The notes under the pieces were generated by a model. The model did not search any database, had not been told where the DNA came from, and saw only the letters and a list, made by a program, of their open reading frames with translations. The translations under genes and the position numbers were made by a program. Shown here in pieces: positions 1 to 6,657 of a DNA stretch of 9,289 nt (the stretch's first letter is position 1; the number at the start of each line of letters is the position of its first letter). The DNA is from Treponema sp. (GTDB lineage: Bacteria > Spirochaetota > Spirochaetia > Treponematales > Breznakiellaceae), in the NCBI GenBank assembly GCA_031278025.1, contig JAITLF010000068.1, forward strand, positions 1 through 9,289. The letters run 5' to 3'.

Positions 1-229
1 CAGAATTTTGTAATTTATTGTACTACAAAGAATTAACGGTATTTTTTCATCATACTTTGTGGATCACCACCAAAATTTTTATTTCCCCCTATGCCGTATC
101 AGGATTGATGAACTAAACCGTCATATAAAATCACTTTTTCCTTTTCGGCCAGCGTCGCCTCGGCTTGTCCCTTTTTTGGAATCGTTTACGGTCAACATTG
201 GTCCAAACAAATTTTTCCCGATTTTTTTA

Positions 230-264
230 GCCCCTTAGCCAGGCCCATACTAGAGGCTAGGGGC
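230..264. repeat. Inverted repeat (10-bp stem with one bulge)
   Basis: GCCCCTTAGCC (230-240) pairs with GGCTAGGGGC (255-264) apart from one bulged T, leaving a 14-nt loop. A run of seven T lies at 222-228, before the stem on the plus strand. It is therefore on the wrong side for a plus-strand intrinsic terminator, and reads as A on the minus strand. The role is unknown. Confidence 0.5.
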
Positions 265-606
265 GGTGATGGATGTCGAGGGCGAGGGTCAAGTAAAAGG
301 TTTAGTTATATGATTTTCGATAATCATTCTTGACAATGTTTCTCCAATAAAAATGTAAATCTATAGCAAGCTATAGCTATTTATGGCAAATACATTTTTT
401 TGCTTCACCGCCAGTAGGCGGATCGGGATCCGGTTTTCCTAGATCGTTCCACTAAGAAAATGGAAATTGCTTATAAAAACAAAGGATAACAACAGAGCTA
501 TGCCAATTATTCCCGTAGTAAACACCATCCGCTAGGGTAAATGCGATAGAATGCCTCATGTTTTTTACCAAATTCACTCCTATCATCTTTGAAAAGACAG
601 GCGGTT

Positions 607-631
607 AAAAAAGCAACTACCACCGTCTTGC
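607..631 (-). terminator. Weak candidate terminator after the PilZ gene
   Basis: Read on the minus strand, downstream of the stop at 650, GCAA (631-628) can pair with TTGC (616-613) directly before six T (612-607). The stem is only 4 bp with an 11-nt loop. A competing 6-bp pairing of ACCGCC at 634-639 or 645-650 with GGCGGT at 600-605 would enclose the T run. The T run after a gene end is suggestive, but the stem is weak. Confidence 0.25.
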
Positions 632-649
632 TTACCGCCGTTTCACCGC

Positions 650-1357
650 CTATAACGGGATGTTTCCTAAATAGCTGTCCAGGATGCTCTGTTCCACCCG
701 ACTCAGAAAGATGAACTCCATAGACATATCGGACTGTTTGCGGATCAGGCGGCAGATGGGAGAGATGATGTCGTTTCCCACCCTGAGGGAACATTCGTGA
801 AGCTCCGTCCCCTCGGCCAGGTTCGCCGCCAGGGAGGGATGATCCGGTTCAAAGGAGATGCCGGTAGCGGAAAGGGTCTTGACAGTAGTGGTAACGATAG
901 TTTTGCTTGCGGGATGGACCATACAGAAACCGAAGCGGGTCCAGGGTTTGGCGCGGTAACGCTGGGCGTTACGTTTATTAGGGAGCGCCAGGTACCGTTC
1001 CAGGATGCTCTGTAGGCGATCCATAACAGAGGAACGTCCAAGGTCGCCGCAAACGATACCGGAAATCCCGATAAAAAAGGCTTTGGATGCTTCTTCCACG
1101 GGGAGATCGCTGTCTTTTAAAAGGATGATGGGACACTGCTTTTTGGAACGCTCGCTACGGACGAACTGAACCAGTGTCTTCCAGTGCCGGGGAAAGTCTC
1201 CGGCGCTGACGATGATACAGGTGGGATCAATTTCGTCGATATTATCCATAGCCTTGAGTACATGACAGTACCAAATCATCTCAACGCCCGGAGGTTTGAT
1301 GTTCTCCGAAATCAGATCGGGAATTTCATCCGATGCAAAGATGAGCATTAATTTCAT
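650..1357 (-). CDS. Receiver-like/PilZ two-domain protein
   Basis: A 235-residue protein, probably cytoplasmic. Residues 2-125 follow the alternating strand-helix pattern of a response-regulator receiver domain: a first strand ending in D10-E11, a third strand IIV at 48-50, a fourth strand PIILL at 76-80, and GIVCG at 100-104. The place where the phospho-acceptor Asp would sit reads S51, and the usual Lys after strand five is absent, so it looks like a non-phosphorylated pseudo-receiver. Residues about 129-230 look like PilZ, a cyclic-di-GMP-binding beta barrel. The RxxxR motif is R129/R133, and the second motif, normally (D/N)xSxxG, reads TLSATG (161-166), so the acidic or amide position is Thr. 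It lies 22 bp downstream of the exported-protein gene and is probably co-transcribed with it. The start at 1357 is preceded by GGAAA at 4-nt spacing. The domain calls are by eye; ligand binding is uncertain. Confidence 0.72.
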   Translation of the reverse strand: MKLMLIFASDEIPDLISENIKPPGVEMIWYCHVLKAMDNIDEIDPTCIIVSAGDFPRHWKTLVQFVRSERSKKQCPIILLKDSDLPVEEASKAFFIGISGIVCGDLGRSSVMDRLQSILERYLALPNKRNAQRYRAKPWTRFGFCMVHPASKTIVTTTVKTLSATGISFEPDHPSLAANLAEGTELHECSLRVGNDIISPICRLIRKQSDMSMEFIFLSRVEQSILDSYLGNIPL

Positions 1358-1383
1358 TCAGTTTCCAACAGTTTCCAAATCAT
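1354..1383 (-). other. 9-codon mini-ORF coupling two genes
   Basis: On the minus strand an ATG at 1383-1381 overlaps the TGA stop (1382-1380) of the upstream exported-protein gene as ATGA. It opens a frame of nine codons (MIWKLLETE). Its TGA (1356-1354) in turn overlaps the ATG (1357-1355) of the receiver/PilZ gene, again as ATGA. The geometry would allow ribosomes to pass from one gene to the next. There is no independent evidence that the peptide is made; chance is possible. Confidence 0.3.
1359..1378. repeat. Tandem 10-bp direct repeat in the intergenic gap
   Basis: CAGTTTCCAA occurs twice back to back (1359-1368 and 1369-1378). CATTCAG also occurs at both sides (1355-1361 and 1381-1387). 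On the minus strand each 10-bp copy supplies a GGAAA that could act as a ribosome binding site, one for the receiver/PilZ start. The flanking CTGAATG copies each contain one of the two ATGA overlaps, so the stop-start junctions appear to be duplicated. Confidence 0.6.
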
Positions 1384-2375
1384 TCAGTCCCTAGATTTAC
1401 TACCATATAATCCACAATCGTCCATATATCATCTTTCCGGCGAAGCGTATAGGTATAACGTTTTTTCTCAGTATAGTTGCCGCCTTTGAATTTTTCCAAC
1501 GCCACAACGGTCCCTTCCTCCGCGCCATACGAAGTGCGCTCAATCTGGAATTCCGTGGGGATAGTGGCTATATCCCCGTCGACCACAGCGTTTTGCAGTT
1601 CCGTCCGGTACCGGGCAACCATGCGGCGGCGACCTTCCTCGGATTCGGCGAGCCATTGCCGGCGGCGACGGCCGTCCCGGGAAACCAGGGCTTCCAGATC
1701 AAGGTACAGGAAAAATTTTTCCCACTGGGATTTCTGCCGGGCCGTAAGGGTGTAGGCAACCACCTCATCGGGGGGGAGTTTTTCCCGGACCAGCAGGGCG
1801 TTGGTTTCCACGTCCATGTCCAGGGGTATGCCGTCGGGGCCGGGAATGGCCGGAGGACGAAGGTTGAGGGACAGACGGTTCGATTCCAGGGGCGTATCGG
1901 CAAGGGCGGCGGTGTGGTATAACTCGGGGTATACCCGTGCCTGTACCACAAAGGCGCCGCTCTGCCTAATGTCCGCGTAATCCCGCAGGTCCTCCACAAA
2001 GGAAAAGGACTCCCCGCTTTCCACAGAGATCTCCCGAAAATACACCTGGGCCGCCGCAGCCCTCCGCCTGATCAGGACTCCCGCAGGATCCACCGTCCGG
2101 TTGGAAACGGTTCTGACGTCGAAGTCCACCGACCAGGCCCGCTCATCCGCCAGCTTGAAGCGATACGGGCCGGGACCCTTGTTGGTGATGGACACCTGGA
2201 CAAAGATAGGGGAGTCCGCCACATAATAAATACGCTTATCGAAAAACCGTATGGTGAGTTCTATGCTGGGCCGGCTCTGGTAGGCCGCCTGGAGGGAGGA
2301 AACCGTAGTTTCCTGGGCCGGAATAGCGGCGGCGGCGGCCAGGATGAAAAATAGGGCAATCTGGCGTTTCATCAT
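1380..2375 (-). CDS. Exported hypothetical protein (331 residues)
   Basis: I do not recognise a named family with confidence. Residues 1-20 form a classical signal peptide: basic start (K3, R4), hydrophobic core FFILAAAAA, likely cleavage after A20 in IPA-QE. There is no lipobox Cys, so the product is periplasmic or secreted. Residues about 36-175 are beta-rich, with IYYVADSPIFVQVSITNKG-type strands resembling the Ig-like fold of BsuPI-type domains. Residues about 215-262 are charged and helical, with Arg clusters (RRRR and RRRM). The last 70 residues end in strands and a WTIVDY motif, as in NTF2-like domains. The start is ATG at 2375, with AGAGGAA seven bases before it on the minus strand. 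A second ATG immediately follows, so the protein may begin at M2. It is the first gene of a two-gene unit with the receiver/PilZ gene and is divergent from mfd. Confidence 0.75.
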   Translation of the reverse strand: MMKRQIALFFILAAAAAIPAQETTVSSLQAAYQSRPSIELTIRFFDKRIYYVADSPIFVQVSITNKGPGPYRFKLADERAWSVDFDVRTVSNRTVDPAGVLIRRRAAAAQVYFREISVESGESFSFVEDLRDYADIRQSGAFVVQARVYPELYHTAALADTPLESNRLSLNLRPPAIPGPDGIPLDMDVETNALLVREKLPPDEVVAYTLTARQKSQWEKFFLYLDLEALVSRDGRRRRQWLAESEEGRRRMVARYRTELQNAVVDGDIATIPTEFQIERTSYGAEEGTVVALEKFKGGNYTEKKRYTYTLRRKDDIWTIVDYMVVNLGTE

Positions 2376-2404
2376 GGAAATTCCTCTGTATCAAGAAAAG
2401 ACAA

Positions 2405-2416
2405 TACTATATTATA
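2405..2416 (-). promoter_or_regulatory. Candidate minus-strand promoter (-10 TATAAT)
   Basis: A perfect TATAAT lies on the minus strand at 2416-2411. A poor -35 candidate, TATTCA, lies 17 bp upstream (within the mfd start region). Transcription would begin near 2405 and give a leader of about 30 nt to the exported-protein start at 2375, with the ribosome binding site inside it. Confidence 0.4.
2408..2415 (+). promoter_or_regulatory. Candidate plus-strand -10 box for mfd
   Basis: TATATT (2408-2413) and TATTAT (2410-2415) each match the -10 consensus at five of six positions and overlap the TATAAT of the opposite strand. Transcription would start near 2421 and leave fewer than ten bases before the mfd ATG at 2430. 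That would be a near-leaderless message, consistent with the weak GGAA at 2423-2426 being the only ribosome site. No clear -35 box is visible. Confidence 0.35.
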
Positions 2417-2429
2417 GAATCGGAATATC

Positions 2430-5400
2430 ATGTTGAATACCTTATCCTTTCCTTTTTTAACCGGAAAAATTGATGCCTCCCCAGCCGTGCGGACGGTTCT
2501 TTCGGCCTTTTGCGAGGGAAAATTCCCCCTGGAATTGGATTCCGTGGAAGGTTCCTTTGCCGCAATCCTCATCGCGGCCCTGTACCGGACCTCCGGCGGG
2601 GTGTTTGCCGTCGTTGTTCCCACGGATCGGGAAGCCGAGGACCTGGCCGCAGATCTGGGCATCTTGGGCCAGGCGGTCTCCGTCTTTCCCTGGTGGGGCA
2701 CCATGCCCTACCGGGAAATGGCCCCCCTGTCTGCGGTCTTTGGCGAGCGGAGTCGGGTATTGAGCGCCCTTGCCCAGGGCGAGCCGGGAATCTACATCCT
2801 TCCCCAGCGGACATTTCTTACGCCCCTGCCGCCCCCCGCATACATGCGGAGCCTCCTCCTCACCCTGCAAGCAGGGGGCGCCATAGATACCACAGCCCTG
2901 GCGGCAGCCCTGGTCAATTACGGGTATACCCGGACGCCCCGGGTTCAAGTCCACGGCGAGTTTGCCCTAAGAGGGGAAGTGCTGGACATCTTTATGGGCG
3001 GGGACGACGCTGCCTTCCGTATCCTCTTTGATTTTGACCGTATCGAGTCCATCAAGCGCTTTGATCCCCTGGATCAGAGCGGCCAGGATACGGTGAACCG
3101 CCTGGCGATACGGCCCCTTAAAGAGGTGATCTGGACCGACGAGCGCATCCTGGCCCTAGGCCGGAATCTGGAAGCCGCAGAAGAATTCTCCCAGAGCGGT
3201 AACGTCTATTTGGAGGACTTGATGGCCCGGCGGACCACCGGTGGGGAGGAACTGCTCTTTCCCCTGGCCTTTGACGGCCCGGACGGGGAAACCTTCGCAG
3301 CCCGGTTTCCCGATTACCTGGACGCGGGGGCGACCCTCTTCCTTCTGGACCGGGAACGGCTGGAAAACGCCCAGGACTCCCTGTGCCGGGAATACGACGG
3401 CCTCTACCGCCGCGCCCGCCGGGAGTTCCCCGACCGGGAACTCCCCCTGCCGGGACGTATACTCCTGGATTTTAACAGCCTTGCTTCCCCGGTATCCCGG
3501 CGGGTCTCCTTCATGTCTCTCAAAGGCGGCGGGGAGGAAGGCGCCTTCAGGCTTTCCCTTTCCTGCGAGCCTCCCCGCAGCTTCTTCGGCAACATCAATT
3601 ACTTAAAGGAAGAATTCGGCCTTTTGATGAAAGACGGCTGGCACATCCTGGTGGCCGCCGAATCGGACGTACAGGCCGGGCGTATACGGGAGCTTTTCCG
3701 GGACGAAACGGCGGAGAGCGGCGCGGCGGTTTCACCGGCGCGTAAACCGGCGAAACCACCGGTAAGACCGCCGCTTCTCACGATGGATGCCCTGCCCCTT
3801 TCATCAGGCTTTGCCCTCCCGGACGTGAAGCTCCTGGTGGTTCAGGAGAACGAGATTTTTGGCCGGAGACGGCGGCCTCCCCGGTCCCTCAAACAGGCCC
3901 GGAGCGCCGCCATCGACACCTTCGTGGAGCTTAACCCCGGAGACTATGTGGTCCACCTGAACTACGGTATAGGCATCTTTAAGGGTATAGAGCGTATCCG
4001 GGCCCTGGGGCATGAGCGGGATTACGTGAAGATCGAATACCAGGGGGAGGAGGTGGTCTTTGTCCCCATAGAGCAGGTCAACCTGGTTCAGCGCTACATC
4101 GGGAACGAAGGGACCCCGCCCCGGCTGGACACTCTGGGATCCAAAAGCTGGGAAGCCCGGAAGAACCGGGTCAAGAAGTCCGTAGAGGACATCGCCGAGC
4201 GGCTCATCGCCCTCTATTCCCGGCGTAAGGCCGCGCCGGGTTACGCCTTTCCCCCGGATACCGAATGGCAGACCATGTTCGAGGCCGCATTTCCTTTCGA
4301 GGAAACCGAGGACCAGTTACGGTGCGTGGAGGAGATCAAGGCGGATATGGAAAGCCCGCATCCTATGGACCGGCTGGTCTGCGGCGACGTGGGGTACGGC
4401 AAGACCGAAGTAGCGGTCCGGGCCTGCTTTAAGGCGATCATGGGGGGGAAGCAGACGGCCTTCCTTGCCCCGACCACCATCCTGGCGGAGCAGCACTACG
4501 AAAACTTCCAGGAGCGGTTCTCCCAGTTCCCTATCCGGCTGGGTATGCTCTCCCGGCTGGTGGATCGGGCCGCCGTCCGGGGAACCCTGGAAGCCTTGAA
4601 AACCGGGGGAATCGACATCCTGATAGGGACCCACCGCATCATCCAGAAGGATGTGGTCTTTAAGGACCTGGGGCTCCTGGTGATAGACGAGGAGCAGCGC
4701 TTTGGGGTCAAGGACAAGGAGCGGCTAAAAGAACTCAAGACCAACGTGGACTGCCTTACCCTGAGCGCCACCCCCATACCCCGGACCCTGCACATGAGCC
4801 TGCTCAAGATACGGGACATGAGCCTGCTGGCCACGCCGCCCCAGAACCGTCATCCCATAGAGACGGTGATCGGGGAATGGAACGAGGAGCGTATAGCCTC
4901 GGCCATCAGGCGGGAAGCGGAACGGGGAGGGCAGGTGTTCTTCCTCCACAACCGCATAGAGAGCCTTCGGGAAACCCGGCTCAAGGTGGAACAGTTGGTT
5001 CCGGAGCTGCTGGTGGAAACCGCCCACGGCCAAATGGACGGCAGGGACCTTGAGGACGTGATGCACCGGTTCATACACGGGGGGTTCCACATCCTGGTTT
5101 CTACCACCATCGTAGAGAACGGCATAGATATTCCCAACGTGAACACCATCATCATAGACCGGGCGGATATATACGGCGTCTCCCAACTATACCAGCTAAG
5201 GGGCAGGGTAGGCCGTTCAGACCGGGTGGCCTACGCCTATCTCTTCTATCCACGGGACACCGCCCTCAACGAACTTGCCATGAAGCGCCTCCAGGTAATT
5301 TCCGATTTTACGGAATTGGGATCCGGCTTTAAGATCGCCATGAAGGACCTGGAAATCCGGGGTGCCGGGAATCTGCTGGGCAGGGAACAGTCCGGGGACA

Positions 5401-5927
5401 TCTATTCCGTCGGCTTCGATCTCTACCTTCATCTCCTGGACGAGGCTATACGGCGTCTGGAAAACTCAGGCTATGAAGCGGAGAACGAAACCCTGCTGGA
5501 GCTTGAATATTCAGGCTTCATTCCGGATACTTACATTGATTCGGCCCAGGAGAAGATGGAGGTTTACAAGAAGATAGCCTCCATTAAGACACGGGATGAG
5601 TTGGAACGGGTCTACGCCGAATTACCGGACCGTTTCGGGCCCCTGCCCGACGAGGCCGCATCCCTTTTGGCCCTGGCGGAGATACGCATCATCTGCCGGG
5701 ACATCGCGGTTTCGTCCCTCAAGGAACGGGACGGCCTGGTCAAGGTGGAATTCGGCAAGGTCTCACGGGTAAAGGTGGACCGCCTGATCCGGCTTATGAA
5801 AGAATCCGGGGGCAAGGTTAAGCTGGATCCCAAGTCCCCCAACGTGCTGTTACTGCGGACCGGCAGCATTGGCCTTAAAGAAAAAAGCGAATTTATCCGG
5901 GAAAAACTGGCGGCCCTGGCGGGCTAA
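2430..5927 (+). CDS. mfd: Transcription-repair coupling factor Mfd
   Basis: A 1165-residue ATP-dependent translocase that displaces stalled RNA polymerase at DNA lesions and recruits UvrA; E. coli Mfd is 1148 residues. The N-terminal UvrB-like module (about 1-360) contains GEFALRGEVLDIF (176-188), the conserved segment with the Arg used in UvrA contact. The RNA-polymerase-interacting domain begins near F498, with PGDYVVHLNYGIG (503-515). The RecG-like motor has Walker A GDVGYGKT (652-659), DEEQ (753-756), SATPIPRT (779-786) and QLRGRVGRS (922-930), followed by the translocation region with EIRGAGNLLG. The C-terminal autoinhibitory domain spans roughly 1020-1165. A Pro/Ala/Lys-rich linker (433-448) precedes the polymerase-binding part. 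The ATG at 2430 fits the family N-terminus but has only GGAA as a ribosome site. All motor motifs are intact, so the protein should be functional. Confidence 0.97.
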   Translation: MLNTLSFPFLTGKIDASPAVRTVLSAFCEGKFPLELDSVEGSFAAILIAALYRTSGGVFAVVVPTDREAEDLAADLGILGQAVSVFPWWGTMPYREMAPLSAVFGERSRVLSALAQGEPGIYILPQRTFLTPLPPPAYMRSLLLTLQAGGAIDTTALAAALVNYGYTRTPRVQVHGEFALRGEVLDIFMGGDDAAFRILFDFDRIESIKRFDPLDQSGQDTVNRLAIRPLKEVIWTDERILALGRNLEAAEEFSQSGNVYLEDLMARRTTGGEELLFPLAFDGPDGETFAARFPDYLDAGATLFLLDRERLENAQDSLCREYDGLYRRARREFPDRELPLPGRILLDFNSLASPVSRRVSFMSLKGGGEEGAFRLSLSCEPPRSFFGNINYLKEEFGLLMKDGWHILVAAESDVQAGRIRELFRDETAESGAAVSPARKPAKPPVRPPLLTMDALPLSSGFALPDVKLLVVQENEIFGRRRRPPRSLKQARSAAIDTFVELNPGDYVVHLNYGIGIFKGIERIRALGHERDYVKIEYQGEEVVFVPIEQVNLVQRYIGNEGTPPRLDTLGSKSWEARKNRVKKSVEDIAERLIALYSRRKAAPGYAFPPDTEWQTMFEAAFPFEETEDQLRCVEEIKADMESPHPMDRLVCGDVGYGKTEVAVRACFKAIMGGKQTAFLAPTTILAEQHYENFQERFSQFPIRLGMLSRLVDRAAVRGTLEALKTGGIDILIGTHRIIQKDVVFKDLGLLVIDEEQRFGVKDKERLKELKTNVDCLTLSATPIPRTLHMSLLKIRDMSLLATPPQNRHPIETVIGEWNEERIASAIRREAERGGQVFFLHNRIESLRETRLKVEQLVPELLVETAHGQMDGRDLEDVMHRFIHGGFHILVSTTIVENGIDIPNVNTIIIDRADIYGVSQLYQLRGRVGRSDRVAYAYLFYPRDTALNELAMKRLQVISDFTELGSGFKIAMKDLEIRGAGNLLGREQSGDIYSVGFDLYLHLLDEAIRRLENSGYEAENETLLELEYSGFIPDTYIDSAQEKMEVYKKIASIKTRDELERVYAELPDRFGPLPDEAASLLALAEIRIICRDIAVSSLKERDGLVKVEFGKVSRVKVDRLIRLMKESGGKVKLDPKSPNVLLLRTGSIGLKEKSEFIREKLAALAG
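3421..3445. repeat. Perfect 10-bp inverted repeat inside mfd
   Basis: GGGAGTTCCC (3421-3430) and GGGAACTCCC (3436-3445) are exact reverse complements separated by five bases. In the mfd frame the region reads REFPD then RELP, so it also looks like a short degenerate duplication. It could form a stable hairpin in mRNA within the region for the UvrB-like module. The function is unknown. Confidence 0.6.
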
Positions 5928-5936
5928 CGGCCTGCC

Positions 5937-5957
5937 ATGAACAAGGAGCGGCGATGA
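5937..5957 (+). other. 6-codon mini-ORF before the HAD gene
   Basis: An ATG at 5937 opens MNKERR and stops at TGA (5955-5957), which overlaps the start ATG (5954-5956) of the next gene as ATGA. The AAGGAG binding site of that gene lies inside it. It starts nine bases after the mfd stop and could help carry ribosomes from mfd to the HAD gene, but it may be chance. Confidence 0.2.
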
Positions 5958-6595
5958 GTGTGATGGGCGCGGATGCGGGCGCGGGTGTGAACGCGGTGGT
6001 TTTTGATTACGGCAAGGTGATTTGTCATCCTTTCACGGACGAGACGATGGACAGGCTGGCGGCCCTGGCGGGAGTCCCCCGTGGGGAATTTGAGCCGTTG
6101 GTATGGAAACTCCGGTCCCCCTATGATCGGGGTCGGATAACCGGTCCCGAATACTACCTGCGCGTTCTTGCCGCGGCAGGTTTGCCCGAAGACGCCGCCC
6201 TTGCCCAGACCCTGCACCGCCTCGACACTGACGGTTGGACACGCATAAACACGGAAACAGTACGGCTTATGGAAGACATTAAGGCCGCGGGTTTCAAGCT
6301 GGGCATACTCTCCAACATGCCCCAGGATTTTTTGGACATGGCCCGGAAGACGTATCCGGTTTTCAGCCTGCCCCATGTGGGGATATTCTCCTGCGAAGTC
6401 GCCTCCGTAAAGCCCGAACCCGCCATCTACCAGGCCCTGACAGCCGCCCTGGACTGCGCGCCGGGGGAAATTCTGTTCTTTGACGACATGGAGGTCAACG
6501 TTGAAGCCGCAGTAGCTGCGGGGATCCGTTCCTTCCTGTGGCAGGACGCCGGAGCCGCCCGGAATTTATTGCGGCGCTTCCAGGTTCCGGTATAA
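5954..6595 (+). CDS. HAD-superfamily hydrolase (YihX-like, subfamily IA)
   Basis: A 213-residue cytosolic HAD hydrolase, probably a phosphatase of small sugar phosphates or similar substrates. Motif I is FDYGKV with nucleophile D18. Motif II is LSN with S120, motif III is the Lys in SVKPEP (K153), and motif IV is FFDD (175-178). A helical cap follows motif I (about 25-105). The residue two after the nucleophile is G20 rather than the acid/base Asp of most phosphatases; E. coli YihX also has Gly here (DLGNV), which supports that branch. The start at 5954 has AAGGAG (5943-5948) at 5-nt spacing; M4 is a less likely alternative. The gene begins 26 bp after mfd and is probably co-transcribed. The substrate cannot be told from sequence. 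Confidence 0.85.
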   Translation: MSVMGADAGAGVNAVVFDYGKVICHPFTDETMDRLAALAGVPRGEFEPLVWKLRSPYDRGRITGPEYYLRVLAAAGLPEDAALAQTLHRLDTDGWTRINTETVRLMEDIKAAGFKLGILSNMPQDFLDMARKTYPVFSLPHVGIFSCEVASVKPEPAIYQALTAALDCAPGEILFFDDMEVNVEAAVAAGIRSFLWQDAGAARNLLRRFQVPV

Positions 6596-6620
6596 AATAA
6601 AAGCCGGTATAGAATAAAAG
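6587..6620. repeat. Tandem 17-bp repeat across the HAD stop codon
   Basis: Two adjacent copies, 6587-6603 and 6604-6620, begin CCGGTATA and differ at only one base (A versus G). The first copy contains the TAA stop (6593-6595) of the HAD gene. Each copy carries a -10-like box, TATAAAAT or TATAGAAT, so the duplication may provide promoter material for plsC, although no -35 box is convincing. Confidence 0.7.
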
Positions 6621-6645
6621 ATAGAAGAAAAGAATATCGGCAGCG

Positions 6646-6651
6646 AGGAGG
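6646..6651 (+). promoter_or_regulatory. Ribosome binding site that fixes the plsC start
   Basis: AGGAGG directly abuts the ATG at 6652 (no spacing) but lies six bases before the in-frame ATG at 6658. The latter is the normal distance, so translation most likely starts at 6658. Confidence 0.75.
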
Positions 6652-6657
6652 ATGCGT

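Larger units (their letters stand above)
1..649. other. AT-rich gene-free region
   Basis: No convincing gene lies here. The base composition is clearly richer in A and T than the genes to the right, and short open stretches in several frames (for example about 75 codons on the plus strand from 14 to 240) lack a ribosome binding site, an ATG start and any recognisable motif. Visible structure is limited to small inverted repeats: TTGTA/TACAA around a single C at 18-28, a 10-bp stem with one bulge at 230-264, CTATAGC/GCTATAG at 361-376, and CCGCC/GGCGG at 408-421. A TTGACA at 330-335 followed by TGTAAA at 354-359 resembles a plus-strand promoter, but no plus-strand gene follows it. It may be a decayed region or the spacer to a gene outside the window. 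Confidence 0.6.

Noticed and set aside
59..240. Plus-strand frame from GTG 59 in the AT-rich region
   Set aside because: No ribosome binding site, no family resemblance, and only 59-60 codons. Consistent with chance.
330..359. TTGACA/TGTAAA promoter on the plus strand
   Set aside because: The -35 match is perfect, but the -10 match is only four of six and no plus-strand gene follows. Kept only as a remark on the gene-free region.
507..794. 95-codon minus-strand frame left of the PilZ gene
   Set aside because: Its first half overlaps the PilZ gene in another frame, and the remainder shows no recognisable motif or start signal.
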